20,543 nt of DNA, from the NCBI GenBank assembly GCA_030151165.1, contig JASLEM010000027.1, forward strand, positions 1 to 20,543. Reading direction: 5' to 3'. Positions 11,669 to 19,952 of this stretch are shown in pieces. The stretch comes from Burkholderiaceae bacterium (GTDB taxonomy: Bacteria > Pseudomonadota > Gammaproteobacteria > Burkholderiales > Burkholderiaceae). The position numbers and the translations under genes are program-made. Every line of letters begins with the position of its first letter. Position 1 is the first letter of the stretch. Below the pieces are notes generated by a model. It saw nothing but the letters and a program-made list of their open reading frames with translations, was not told where the DNA came from and did not search any database.

Positions 11669-14356
11669 TCAGAAGCTGTAGCTGCCGCGCGCGTAGAACG
11701 TCCGCCCCGTCGGGTCGGTGTAGCGCGGGTCGTAGCCGCCCTGGAAGACGTCGGTCTGGTTCGAGTACGGCGGGTCGCGGTCGAACAGGTTCTTCACGCC
11801 GAGCGTCAGCGCGAAGCCCTTCTCCATCGCGTAGGTGCCGTGCAGGTCGAAGGTCGCGTAAGCCGAGACCTTCGTGTGCGTCACGTCGCCCGCGTCGTTG
11901 GTGTCGACGTACTCGTCGATGTAGCCGCTCTTGTAGTGCGCGGCCACGCCGACCGAGAACGGCGCGAGCGTCCAGTCGATGCCGAGGTTGTGCTGCCAGC
12001 GGAACACCGGGCCCGAGCCGGCGTAGGTGCCGACGTTCTTCGTCCACTCGCCGCCCGCGACCGACTGGTAGTTGTACTCGTGCACCCACGTGCTCGCGAG
12101 CGAGAAGTTCACGCGGCCGTACCTGCCGGCGTCCGCGCGGTAGCCGCCGACGAAGTCGATGCCGTTGGTGTGCACGCCGCCGAGGTTCTGGTCGAGTGCC
12201 GAGAGGTAGCCGCAGTCCGAGCCGGGGCACTGCGTCGAATCGGTCGACAGGTCGCCGTTCGCGTTGCGATGGATGTAGTTCGCGTAGAGCGACTCGTCGC
12301 TCAGGATCGTCGTGGCGGACAGCGTCGAGATCTCGTCCTTCAGCTGGATGTTCCAGAGATCGGCCTCCAGCGTCAGGTTGTTGATCGGCTCGAGCACGAT
12401 GCCCAGCGTCGCGTTCTTCGCGCGCTCGGGCTTCAGGTCGGGGTTGCCGCCGGCGATCTCGCTGAACTGGCCCGAGCAGGCCGTCGGGTGGCCCGCGGCG
12501 GCGACGCCGTTCACGCACCACTCGGGATCGTTGGTGGAGCTCGTGATGCCCCAGGTCTGCGCGCCGTTGAGCTCGTAGAGCGACGGGGCGCGGAAGCCGG
12601 TGGAGAACGAGCCGCGCACGAGGAACTGCTTCGACGGCTGGAAGCGGAAGCTGGCCTTCGGGTTGAAGGTGCTGCCGAAGTCGCTGTACTTGTCGTAGCG
12701 GCCCGCGAGCGTGACGTCCAGGCTCTTGACGATCGGCACGTTCAGCTCGAAGAAGCCCGCGTACACGTTGCGGCTGCCCGCGTTGAAGGTGTTCGGGTCG
12801 ATCCCCGAGCTGACCTCGACGACCGCCGCATAGCCCGGGTTCGCCTGCGACACGAAGGTCTCGTGGCGCGCCTCGACACCCACCGCCAGCGCGGCCGCGC
12901 GACCGGCCTTGAACCAGTCGCCGATCTCGCGGCTCGCGTGCGCGTCGGCCTGCTGCACCTGGCCGCTGGCGTACTGAACTACGCCATTCTGCTGCGCGGA
13001 CTGCAGCAGCGCGAGGCCGGCCGCCGTCTGGTCGCCGAACGGGTTGATGATGCCGTCCTCGATGCCTTGCGTGATGATCGTGGAGTCGGCGTAGCCGTGC
13101 GCGAGGTACTCCTGGACATGGTTGTGGTTCAGCGAGACGGCGGCGTCGTAGTCCCACGCGCCGACCGTGCCTTCGAGGGTGCCGGTGACACGGTACTGGG
13201 TATTGGTGTTGACGTCTTCGCGGTAGCCGTTGACGAGGTCGCGGAAGCGCACCGTCACGCTGTCGCCGACGTCGGTCACGCCGTCGGGCAACGGCGTGAT
13301 CCCGTTGCCCGGGAAGTACGGGCTCAGCGAGCCGTCGGCGAGGTATTTGGTCAGCGTGATGCCCGTGTACGGCACCGGCGCGATCTGGCTGGAGACCTTG
13401 TCGTGGCTCGCGAAGACCTCGAGCGACGCCTGGTGGTTCTCGTTGAGCTTGACGGTCGCCTTCGCGAGGCCGGAGATGCGCTCGGACTCCGGCGTGAGGT
13501 TGACGAAGTCGCCCGTGACCTCGCCGCACTGCGTGTCGGAGAAGCTGAACAGGTGCTGCGAGGCGGCGCACGTGGGCGCCGCGAACGGCGTCACGGCGTT
13601 GGCGCCGTTGTCGTAGAAATACGTGCCGGGGTACGTCGTCTGCGACGCGCCGGAGATCGTGCGGTGCGAGTACGGGCGCTGGTCGGCCTGGATCGCCGCG
13701 GTCTTGCTGAAGTCGACGAAGCCGAGGACGTTGATGCCCTGCTTGTCGAGGTCGCCGAGCCCGAGGCCCAGGTTGGCGGAGTGCGTGCCGCCACCGGCGT
13801 GCTGGGGCATGTCGACGCCGAGGGAGATCGTGCCGCCCTGGTAGTCCTTGCGCGTGATGAAGTTGATCACGCCGCCGATCGCGTCGGTGCCGTACAGCGA
13901 GGACGCGCCGTCGCGCAGCACCTCGACGCGCTCGATCGCCGCGAACGGGATCATGTTCAGGTCGGGCGCGGAGCTGTCGAACGCGTTGTTCGAGATGCGC
14001 CGGCCGTTGAGCAGCACCAGCGTCTTGTTGGCGCCGATGCCGCGCAGGTCGGCGAACGACGCGCCGCCGGTGCTCAGCCCGACGACCTGCGCGGTCGCCT
14101 GCTGCGTCTGCGCCGCCGTGACCTGGGCCAGGATCTGCTCGACGGAGGTCACGCCCTCCTTCTTCAGGTCTTCCATCTTCACGACGGTGACGGGCTCGGA
14201 GGTCTCGGCGTCGATCCGCTTGATCGACGAGCCGGTGATTTCCACGCGCTGGACCTTGCCGCTGTCGGCGTCCTGAGCGTGGGCGGCCGGCAGCGCGAGG
14301 ATACTGCTCCCGAACGCGACGAGAAGACCGGTACAGATCTTCGTTCTTTTGAACAT
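11669..14356 (-). CDS. TonB-dependent outer-membrane receptor
   Basis: An 895-aa outer-membrane transporter. The signal peptide is about 28 residues and ends in AHAQ. A plug domain follows with EITGSSIKRIDAE, DLRGIGANKTLVLLNGRRIS and the very typical IERVEVLRDGASSLYGTDAIGG, then a long beta-barrel ending in FYARGSYSF with the terminal Phe needed for barrel assembly. Such receptors import large or scarce ligands (siderophores, vitamins, oligosaccharides, peptides) using energy from TonB-ExbBD. This subclass, with a VEITGS-type N terminus and no extra signalling domain, does not reveal a ligand. ATG 14356 is chosen because GGAG lies eight bases upstream and a signal peptide begins there. No TonB, ExbBD, sigma or anti-sigma gene is nearby. 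It has its own terminator. Confidence 0.95.
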   Translation of the reverse strand: MFKRTKICTGLLVAFGSSILALPAAHAQDADSGKVQRVEITGSSIKRIDAETSEPVTVVKMEDLKKEGVTSVEQILAQVTAAQTQQATAQVVGLSTGGASFADLRGIGANKTLVLLNGRRISNNAFDSSAPDLNMIPFAAIERVEVLRDGASSLYGTDAIGGVINFITRKDYQGGTISLGVDMPQHAGGGTHSANLGLGLGDLDKQGINVLGFVDFSKTAAIQADQRPYSHRTISGASQTTYPGTYFYDNGANAVTPFAAPTCAASQHLFSFSDTQCGEVTGDFVNLTPESERISGLAKATVKLNENHQASLEVFASHDKVSSQIAPVPYTGITLTKYLADGSLSPYFPGNGITPLPDGVTDVGDSVTVRFRDLVNGYREDVNTNTQYRVTGTLEGTVGAWDYDAAVSLNHNHVQEYLAHGYADSTIITQGIEDGIINPFGDQTAAGLALLQSAQQNGVVQYASGQVQQADAHASREIGDWFKAGRAAALAVGVEARHETFVSQANPGYAAVVEVSSGIDPNTFNAGSRNVYAGFFELNVPIVKSLDVTLAGRYDKYSDFGSTFNPKASFRFQPSKQFLVRGSFSTGFRAPSLYELNGAQTWGITSSTNDPEWCVNGVAAAGHPTACSGQFSEIAGGNPDLKPERAKNATLGIVLEPINNLTLEADLWNIQLKDEISTLSATTILSDESLYANYIHRNANGDLSTDSTQCPGSDCGYLSALDQNLGGVHTNGIDFVGGYRADAGRYGRVNFSLASTWVHEYNYQSVAGGEWTKNVGTYAGSGPVFRWQHNLGIDWTLAPFSVGVAAHYKSGYIDEYVDTNDAGDVTHTKVSAYATFDLHGTYAMEKGFALTLGVKNLFDRDPPYSNQTDVFQGGYDPRYTDPTGRTFYARGSYSF

Positions 14357-14908
14357 GTGAACCACTCCAACGAGTATTGAGAGAGATTCCAATATACCCA
14401 GCGACGCCGCGTAGATATATCTTGTCGTCGAGTCGATATATTCGTTCACGCGGCAGCGCGAACAGGTCAGCCGCGACAAGGCCGGCAATGGCGGCTTCAC
14501 GGTGTAGCGTCGGCGTTGCTGCCGTGCTGCGGCACGGCTCGGGCGGTCGACGCCGAGTTTGTCTTCCGGCTGTCATGACTCGCTACGCGATCGCGATGTT
14601 TGTCGTCTCGGACAATATCTTTCGGGCGCGTCACGAATCATCCTTGAATCGACAATCCGTTCGCGCCCGGAAATCGGGCGACCTGCACCGCCTTATTCAC
14701 CGCCGCGGTGCATCCGAATAACTCCAGGCGTGGAATCGGGGGTATTTCCGGAGAAACTCCGGGCGAGGATTGTTGTGCCGGCGCGTCAACGGCCGGCTTC
14801 GAAGTCGCGCCTGCTACAAACGGCGACGCACCGAGCCGGCCGGGCGCGACTTCATATTCGCTCCATCTTTGTTCCCGAACATGGAACGCCCGCTTCCGCC
14901 GCTTCCCG
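14357..14908. promoter_or_regulatory. Divergent intergenic region rich in inverted repeats
   Basis: No gene is supported in these 552 bases. Nearest the receptor is an unusually AT-rich patch with the palindrome agatatatct (14413-14422) and a nearby cgatatattcg. Further right are a 7-bp hairpin (gccgtgc / gcacggc, 14521-14538), cgcccg/cgggcg around 14664-14681, tgcaccgc/gcggtgca around 14683-14715, and the tight hairpin ccggag-aaa-ctccgg at 14748-14762. The receptor promoter probably lies in the AT-rich patch. The other structures would lie upstream of, or within, the leader of the DUF3500 gene. I cannot match them to a known riboswitch. Confidence 0.45.
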
Positions 14909-16021
14909 ATGAAAACACTGCTCTGCCTCCTCGCCGCCACGGCCGCCCTGATGGCCTCACCCGCGCACGCCAACGAATCGAGCGGGTCGACCGCGCAGGT
15001 CGTCGGCGCCGCGCAGGCCTTCCTCGCCACGCTCAGCACCGACCAGCGCCGCCAGGTGACGTTCGCGTTCGACGACCCCGTGCAACGCGCCCGCTGGTCG
15101 AACTTCCCGACGGGCGTGGTGGCCCGCAGCGGCATCAGCTTCAGGCAGATGGACGCGCACCAGCGCGCGGCCGCGATGCGGCTGCTCGCCACCGTGCTCA
15201 GCCCGAGGGGGCTCGAGAAAGTCGAGGAGATCCGCGCGGCCGACGACGACTTCAAGGCGAACGGCTCGAAGCGCGGGCCGCGCGGCCACGGCGGGCCGCC
15301 GCCGGGCGCGTTGGGCCCTGGCCCGGGCGGGCCGGGCGGGTCGGGCCAGGGCCGTCCGATGTCGAGCGACGATCTCTTCGGCCGCGACCTGTACTACTTC
15401 TCGTTCCTCGGGCAACCGTCCGCTGACCATCCGTGGATGCTGCAGTTCGGCGGCCACCATCTCGCGCTGAACATCACCATCGCGGGCGACCAGGGTGTCC
15501 TCACGCCGACGCTCACGGGCGCGCAGCCGGCCGCGTTCACGCTGGACGGCCACACCGTCCGGCCGCTCGGCCGCGAGAGCGACAAGGCGCTCGCGCTGCT
15601 GCAGTCGCTGACCACGGACGAACGCCGCAAGGCGGTGCTCGGCTACGCCGTGGCCGACCTGGTGCTGGGCCCCGGCGAAGACGGCAAGACGATCGTGCCC
15701 GACGGACTCAAGGCGTCGGAGATGACGGCGCCGCAACGCGACGCGCTGCTGGACCTCGTCGCCGAATGGGCCGGCATCGTCAACGACCACGCCGCCGCCG
15801 CACGCATCGCGCAGCTTCGCGCCGACCTCGACGACACCTGGTTCGCCTGGAGCGGCCCGACCACGGGCCAGGCTGGCGACAACATCACCGCGTACTACCG
15901 CGTCCAGGGGCCGCACCTCGTCATCGAATACGCGCCGCAGAGCGACGAGCCCGGCAACCACGTCCACACGATCTATCGCGATCCGACGGACGACTACGGC
16001 CGCACTTCTGCCAAGCCATGA
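14909..16021 (+). CDS. Exported DUF3500-family protein
   Basis: A 370-aa protein with a clear signal peptide (MKTLLCLLAATAALMASPAHA), so the mature protein is periplasmic or secreted. The body matches the DUF3500 pattern: ATLSTDQRRQVTFAFDDP early, LYYFSFLGQPS and WMLQFGGHHLALNI in the middle, and DDTWFAWSGPTT and IEYAPQ near the end. A Gly/Pro-rich low-complexity insert lies at about 118-151, longer than I expect for the family. The signal peptide fixes the start at 14909; the frame from 14708 adds 67 unconvincing residues. Its stop overlaps the start of the HupE-like gene (ATGA, 16018-16021), so the two are translationally coupled. DUF3500 has no established function. Confidence 0.88.
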   Translation: MKTLLCLLAATAALMASPAHANESSGSTAQVVGAAQAFLATLSTDQRRQVTFAFDDPVQRARWSNFPTGVVARSGISFRQMDAHQRAAAMRLLATVLSPRGLEKVEEIRAADDDFKANGSKRGPRGHGGPPPGALGPGPGGPGGSGQGRPMSSDDLFGRDLYYFSFLGQPSADHPWMLQFGGHHLALNITIAGDQGVLTPTLTGAQPAAFTLDGHTVRPLGRESDKALALLQSLTTDERRKAVLGYAVADLVLGPGEDGKTIVPDGLKASEMTAPQRDALLDLVAEWAGIVNDHAAAARIAQLRADLDDTWFAWSGPTTGQAGDNITAYYRVQGPHLVIEYAPQSDEPGNHVHTIYRDPTDDYGRTSAKP

Positions 16022-17370
16022 GGCGCGTCCTCGTCGCGGTGCTCGCCGCCCTGCTGCTGTCCATCGGCGCGACGGCGCACGCCCACCGCATCGACGAAAC
16101 CCTGCAGGCGACGCTGCTCACGCTCGCGCCCGATCGCGTGGACGGCGCGATGCGGATCGTGCCCGGCGCGCTCGTGTCGTCGCGCGTGATCGCGGCCATC
16201 GACCGCGACGGCGACGGCGTGTTCTCGCCGCCGGAGCAGCAGGCCTACGCGCGGCAGGTGCTGCAGGACCTGTCGATCACGATCGACGGCGCGGCCGTGC
16301 GCCCGACGCTCGACTCGGCCACGTTCCCGTCGCCCGCGCAGATGCGCGCCGGCGTCGGCGAGATCCACGTCGACTTCACCGTCGCCCTGCCCGCCGCGCG
16401 CGGCGATCGACGGCTGGTCCTGGAGAACCGTCACCGCCGCGACGAGTCGGTGTACCTGGTGAACGTGCTCGTGCCGACGAGCGCACAGCTCGGCATCCTC
16501 TCGCAGCAGCGCAACCCGCAGCAGTCGGTCTACGAGCTGGACTTCCGGCAGACGGCCGTTCGCGGCGACACCGCGGCGCCGACCGACGGCATCCAGGCCG
16601 GGTGGCAAGGCCTGCAGCTGTCGAACCTGTTCCACCTCGGCATGCGCCACATCGCCGATGGCACGGATCACCTGCTGTTCCTGCTCGTGCTGCTGTTGCC
16701 CGCGCCGTTGACCGTTTCTCGCCGGCGATGGTCGGGCCCGGTCGCGCCGCGCGACGGGCTGGTGCGCGTGCTGGGCATCGTGACGGCCTTCACCGTCGGG
16801 CACTCGATCACGCTGGGCCTCGCGGCCGTCGGCGGCATCGCGGTGCCGGGGCGCGCGGTCGAGGTGCTGATCGCGCTGTCGATCCTGGTCTCGGCGGCGC
16901 ACGCCTGGCGTCCGATCTTCCCGGGTCGCGAGGCCGCGATCGCCGGCGCGTTCGGGCTCGTCCACGGGCTGGCCTTCGCCGCGACGCTGGATCACCTCGG
17001 CGTCGGGCGCTGGGAGCGCCTGGCTGGCACGCTTGCCTTCAACGCCGGCATCGAGGCGATGCAGGTGCTGGTCGTCGCCGCGGTGCTGCCGTCGCTGCTG
17101 ATGATCGGCCGCAGCGCCGCGTACGTCGTCGTGCGGATCGCCGGCGCCGCGTTCGCGGGCGCGGCGGCGCTCGGCTGGATCATCGGGCGGCTGTTCGACG
17201 CGCCGGTGCCCGTGGACACGGTGGTCGACGCGGTCGCCGCGCACGGCGTCGCGATCGCGCTTGCCCTGCTGGTGGCAGCGCTCGTGATCCCGTGCGGGCC
17301 GATCAGGGCAAGGTCTTCGATTGCACCAGGATCAGCGACGGCCCCGGGTAAGTGCCCGCCCCGGCCTTGA
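16018..17370 (+). CDS. HupE/UreJ-like membrane protein
   Basis: A 450-aa protein. The N terminus is a signal sequence (ending AHAHRID). It is followed by a periplasmic domain of about 170 residues with an EF-hand-like DRDGDGVFSPPE. The C-terminal half is a multi-helix HupE/UreJ-2-type membrane domain, opening with GMRHIADGTDHLLFLLVLLL and containing TAFTVGHSITLGLAAVG and GLVHGLAFAATL, with conserved His residues inside helices. Classical HupE and UreJ are nickel permeases. This longer, signal-peptide-bearing class may transport a metal, but that is inference, and no hydrogenase or urease is nearby. The start overlaps the DUF3500 stop. The last 22 codons run antisense into the NAGPA-like gene and encode a Pro/Ser-rich tail unlike the rest. 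Confidence 0.88.
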   Translation: MRRVLVAVLAALLLSIGATAHAHRIDETLQATLLTLAPDRVDGAMRIVPGALVSSRVIAAIDRDGDGVFSPPEQQAYARQVLQDLSITIDGAAVRPTLDSATFPSPAQMRAGVGEIHVDFTVALPAARGDRRLVLENRHRRDESVYLVNVLVPTSAQLGILSQQRNPQQSVYELDFRQTAVRGDTAAPTDGIQAGWQGLQLSNLFHLGMRHIADGTDHLLFLLVLLLPAPLTVSRRRWSGPVAPRDGLVRVLGIVTAFTVGHSITLGLAAVGGIAVPGRAVEVLIALSILVSAAHAWRPIFPGREAAIAGAFGLVHGLAFAATLDHLGVGRWERLAGTLAFNAGIEAMQVLVVAAVLPSLLMIGRSAAYVVVRIAGAAFAGAAALGWIIGRLFDAPVPVDTVVDAVAAHGVAIALALLVAALVIPCGPIRARSSIAPGSATAPGKCPPRP

Positions 17371-18178
17371 AGCGATTCCGGATCGACGCGAGCCCGCCTG
17401 GAAAGTAGACCGCCCCGCTGGACGCGTCGCCCGACAGGTTGAGGGCGCGCTCGCAGCCCAGCCCGTTGGCGCCGACAGGCGCGGCGAGCCAGGTCGCCAA
17501 GCCGTGGAGCGAGATGGGGGCGGCCGTCACGACGACGAGCAATTGCTGTCCCCGGAGGCAGACGGCCGTTCGCGCCGCGGCGTCCTTCTCCTCGTCGCAG
17601 ACCCCGGCTTCGCCCGGCCTCTCCACGAGGATCGGCCCCGCCTGCACCGCCTGCCGGCACTGGGCCGGGTTCATCTTGTCCAGGGGGTCGATCGACACGG
17701 TGCCGGTCGGAGACACGCACAGCACGCCGGACAATTTCGGACGTTCCTCGCGTCGGAAGGCGCAGGCACTCGCCGGATCGGCGCGCCTGGTCGCGTAGCT
17801 CGCGAGGCTGACGACCGCCCCGTCGGAGACCAGCAATCCGACCGGGACGTCGGTATTGACGGCCGAGAAACCTCCGTTGAACAGCAGCGTGTGCTTCGTG
17901 ATGACACTGCCCACGAGCGGCGCGTCCGCCGCCTCGCGCACCGAGACGCCGTGATGGTCCGACGGCCCTTCCTTCAGGTCCTGGGCCGTCAGCACCCGGA
18001 TGCGCGCCTGCGACGGGTCCACCGTGAAGACCGTCGCCCCGACGTCCGGCAGGCCGGCCGACCGGATCGTCGCCTGCTCGCGGACGACGACGCCCGCCAC
18101 GGCGCCCATCGCCGTCGCCGACAGCACGATGGCCGCCAGCAGCCGACGTGCAGGCGCGCAGGGGTGAGCGCGCGTCAT
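17303..18178 (-). CDS. Phosphodiester glycosidase family protein (NAGPA/DUF2233-like)
   Basis: A 291-aa protein with an N-terminal signal or anchor (RRLLAAIVLSATAMGAVAG), so it acts outside the cytoplasm. The family signature is LLFNGGFSAVNTDVPVGLLV near residues 98-117, and a closing ALNLSGDASSGAVYF near residue 252 stands where NAGPA proteins usually have LDGGGSST. The family includes the mammalian enzyme that uncovers mannose-6-phosphate and bacterial exopolysaccharide-linked proteins. The change from DGGGS to SGDASS could alter or lower activity. ATG 18178 is chosen because it overlaps the stop of the upstream gene (ATGA) and precedes a signal sequence. Its 3' end overlaps the convergent HupE-like gene by 68 bp. 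Confidence 0.8.
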   Translation of the reverse strand: MTRAHPCAPARRLLAAIVLSATAMGAVAGVVVREQATIRSAGLPDVGATVFTVDPSQARIRVLTAQDLKEGPSDHHGVSVREAADAPLVGSVITKHTLLFNGGFSAVNTDVPVGLLVSDGAVVSLASYATRRADPASACAFRREERPKLSGVLCVSPTGTVSIDPLDKMNPAQCRQAVQAGPILVERPGEAGVCDEEKDAAARTAVCLRGQQLLVVVTAAPISLHGLATWLAAPVGANGLGCERALNLSGDASSGAVYFPGGLASIRNRFKAGAGTYPGPSLILVQSKTLP

Positions 18179-18933
18179 GCCGGCACCCCGATGAGATCCT
18201 TGTAGACCTCGAACAGGATGCGCATCTGCACCTTGACCTTGCCACAGCGCAGCGCCGCGAGCGCGGTGACGGGTTGCAGCGTGACCATCAAGCGATCCGC
18301 CGCGCCGCCCTTGTCGGCGATCGCCTTCCATTGCGCCGGCGTGAGGCTGCGCGGGTCGAGCGGCCCGTTGCGAATGTCGGCCACGGGAACGTCCTCGACC
18401 AGCAGGGTGAACAGCTTGGCGTTCTGGCCTTGCAGCTCCGGCGGCACCTGGCACTTGATCTTGTCTTCGCTGAAGAGCGTCGCCTGATCGACCCGATAGA
18501 CGACCTTCTGCCCCTGCGCGACGCTCAGGAGCGTCGTCTTGTCCAGCGAGGCGTCCGCTTCGTATTCGATCGCCTGGACGTAGTCGAGGCGCTTGTTGCT
18601 CTCGCGTGCGACGCCGTCGGCGAACTCCTTCGCGCCGAAGGCCTGCCGCACCGGCTCGATGTAGCTCGCTCGCGCGTCCTTCAGCACGCCCGCGTTGATC
18701 CACGCCGACGCCACCAGCGGCAGCACGAGCGGATAGACGAAGAACGCCCAGGCCGTCCACAGGAGCAGCAGCAGCGCGCCCCAGGCTCCGTCCGCGACCG
18801 CCTTCGCCAGGAGCGGCCCGATGAACGGAACCGGCTTGAGCGCCTCCCCGACGACGGCGCGCCACGATCTCGGATTCGCGGCGGCAGGCGCGGGAGGATC
18901 GCCCACGGCGATCGACGCAGCGTTTTCGGACAT
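18175..18933 (-). CDS. Membrane-anchored hypothetical protein (252 aa)
   Basis: I do not recognise a family. ATG 18933 has an AGGAGG five bases upstream and is chosen over the GTG at 18963. After a Pro/Ala-rich N terminus there is a hydrophobic block at about residues 49-75 (WGALLLLLWTAWAFFVYPLV), long enough for one helix or a re-entrant pair. The remaining 170 residues are soluble and mixed alpha/beta, with LDKTTLLSVAQGQKVVYRVD and LFTLLVEDVPVADIRNGPLD. With one membrane segment and no cleavable signal, this part is probably periplasmic. The stop overlaps the start of the NAGPA-like gene, so the two are translationally coupled and probably work together. The first gene may anchor or recruit the second, which is inference. 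Confidence 0.82.
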   Translation of the reverse strand: MSENAASIAVGDPPAPAAANPRSWRAVVGEALKPVPFIGPLLAKAVADGAWGALLLLLWTAWAFFVYPLVLPLVASAWINAGVLKDARASYIEPVRQAFGAKEFADGVARESNKRLDYVQAIEYEADASLDKTTLLSVAQGQKVVYRVDQATLFSEDKIKCQVPPELQGQNAKLFTLLVEDVPVADIRNGPLDPRSLTPAQWKAIADKGGAADRLMVTLQPVTALAALRCGKVKVQMRILFEVYKDLIGVPA

Positions 18934-19112
18934 GGACGCCTCCTGGCAAGTGCATTTCGACACGCCAGGATGGCTCCCCCGCCCGAGGCCGTCATCATCA
19001 AGCCTGACGATGTGCCGGCGAGCGGGCCCGGTCGCCCGCGACCACGCCGGCCCGGCGCCCTCCGCCGTCGTCAGGCGGCGAGCCTGGGCTCGTCATCGGT
19101 GGGATGCGTCTT

Positions 19113-19188
19113 TGGTGCCGACTATCCGAATCGAACGGATGACCTCCCGCTTACAAGGCGGATGCTCTACCAGCTGAGCTAAGTCGGC
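19113..19188 (-). tRNA. tRNA-Thr (UGU anticodon)
   Basis: Read on the minus strand, the 76 bases fold as a canonical tRNA. The acceptor is GCCGACT / AGTCGGC and the D-loop region reads TAGCTCAGCTGGTAGAGCA. The anticodon stem is CCGC / GCGG with loop CTTGTAA, giving anticodon TGT. The T-arm contains GTTCGATTC, the discriminator is A, and CCA is encoded. It closely resembles E. coli tRNA-Thr(UGU). It follows sspB in the same direction, 70 bp past its stop. Confidence 0.98.
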
Positions 19189-19238
19189 AGCATGCGGGCG
19201 CCCGCGACGGGGCCCGGCGAACACTGTACTGGAAACGC

Positions 19239-19254
19239 GGGCCCGGCCGGGCCC
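19239..19254 (-). terminator. GC palindrome between sspB and tRNA-Thr
   Basis: gggcccggccgggccc is a perfect 16-bp palindrome five bases past the sspB stop. On the minus strand it is followed by GCGTTTCC, with only three T in a row. It may be an inefficient terminator or a processing structure upstream of the tRNA. Confidence 0.45.
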
Positions 19255-19258
19255 GGCT

Positions 19259-19837
19259 TCACTTGATGCGCTTGAGCGCCGGACGCGGGCCGCTGGGCGG
19301 CGGGGTGGGGGCGTCGGGCGGGTCGGTGGGGTCGTCGGCGACTTCGGCGGCGGTGTCGTCGGGCGGGGTCGCGCTCGGCGAGGCGGGCGCGAGGCGCAGG
19401 CCGCGCGGGGCGCCGTCCGACGGCGCGGCGTGGACGGGCGACAGCGAGTGCGACACGGCGCCGCTGTCGGCAGGCTTCGCGGTGGCGTCGGTCTCGCCCG
19501 GCGTGGGCATCGGGAACGCCATGCCCTGGCCGTTCTCGCGGGCGTAGATCGCGACGACGTGGTCGACAGGCACCAGGATGTCGCGCGCCATGCCGCCGAA
19601 GCGGGCCCGGAACTCGATGAAGTCGTTGCCGAGCTTGAGGCCGCTGGTGGCCTCGAAGCCGACGTTGAGCACGATCTCGTTGTTCTTGACGTACTCCATC
19701 GGCACCTGCACCGTGCGGTCGACATGCACCGCGAGATAGGGCGTGAAGCCGTTGTCCGTGCACCAGTCGTGCAGCGCACGGATCAGGTAGGGCCGCGTGG
19801 AGCTGCCGGGAATCTCGGTGGTGCTGACCTGGGTCAT
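19259..19837 (-). CDS. sspB: ClpXP protease specificity-enhancing factor SspB
   Basis: A 192-aa adaptor that binds ssrA-tagged proteins and delivers them to ClpXP. The folded domain (residues 14-110) shows the family pattern RPYLIRALHDWCTDNGFTPYL, then NNEIVLNVGFEATSGLKLGND, FRARFGGMARDILVPV and the very conserved AIYARENGQGMAFP. A disordered Pro/Ala/Asp-rich tail of about 75 residues follows, ending in GPRPALKRIK. This matches the ClpX-binding motif at the SspB C terminus (RPALRVVK in E. coli). The ribosome binding site is not obvious. sspA lies 115 bp upstream in the same direction, the usual sspA-sspB order. The tail is longer than in E. coli SspB, which only lengthens the tether. Confidence 0.96.
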   Translation of the reverse strand: MTQVSTTEIPGSSTRPYLIRALHDWCTDNGFTPYLAVHVDRTVQVPMEYVKNNEIVLNVGFEATSGLKLGNDFIEFRARFGGMARDILVPVDHVVAIYARENGQGMAFPMPTPGETDATAKPADSGAVSHSLSPVHAAPSDGAPRGLRLAPASPSATPPDDTAAEVADDPTDPPDAPTPPPSGPRPALKRIK

Positions 19838-19952
19838 GGACGGAGGCTGGAGTCTGTCGCTGGGCGAACGGGAACGGAAGACGGGCGGAAGGCGGCGCGA
19901 GCCGCCGTCGCGGCGCCGGCCCTGTCGTCACGACACGGCCGGCACGTCCGCA

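Noticed and set aside
11639..14380. A 913-codon plus-strand open frame opposite the TonB-dependent receptor
   Set aside because: The minus strand encodes a complete receptor with signal peptide, plug and terminal Phe. The plus frame has only biased composition.
14708..14908. Longer N terminus for the DUF3500 protein
   Set aside because: A perfect signal peptide starts at 14909. The 67 upstream codons are compositionally unlike it and overlap hairpins.
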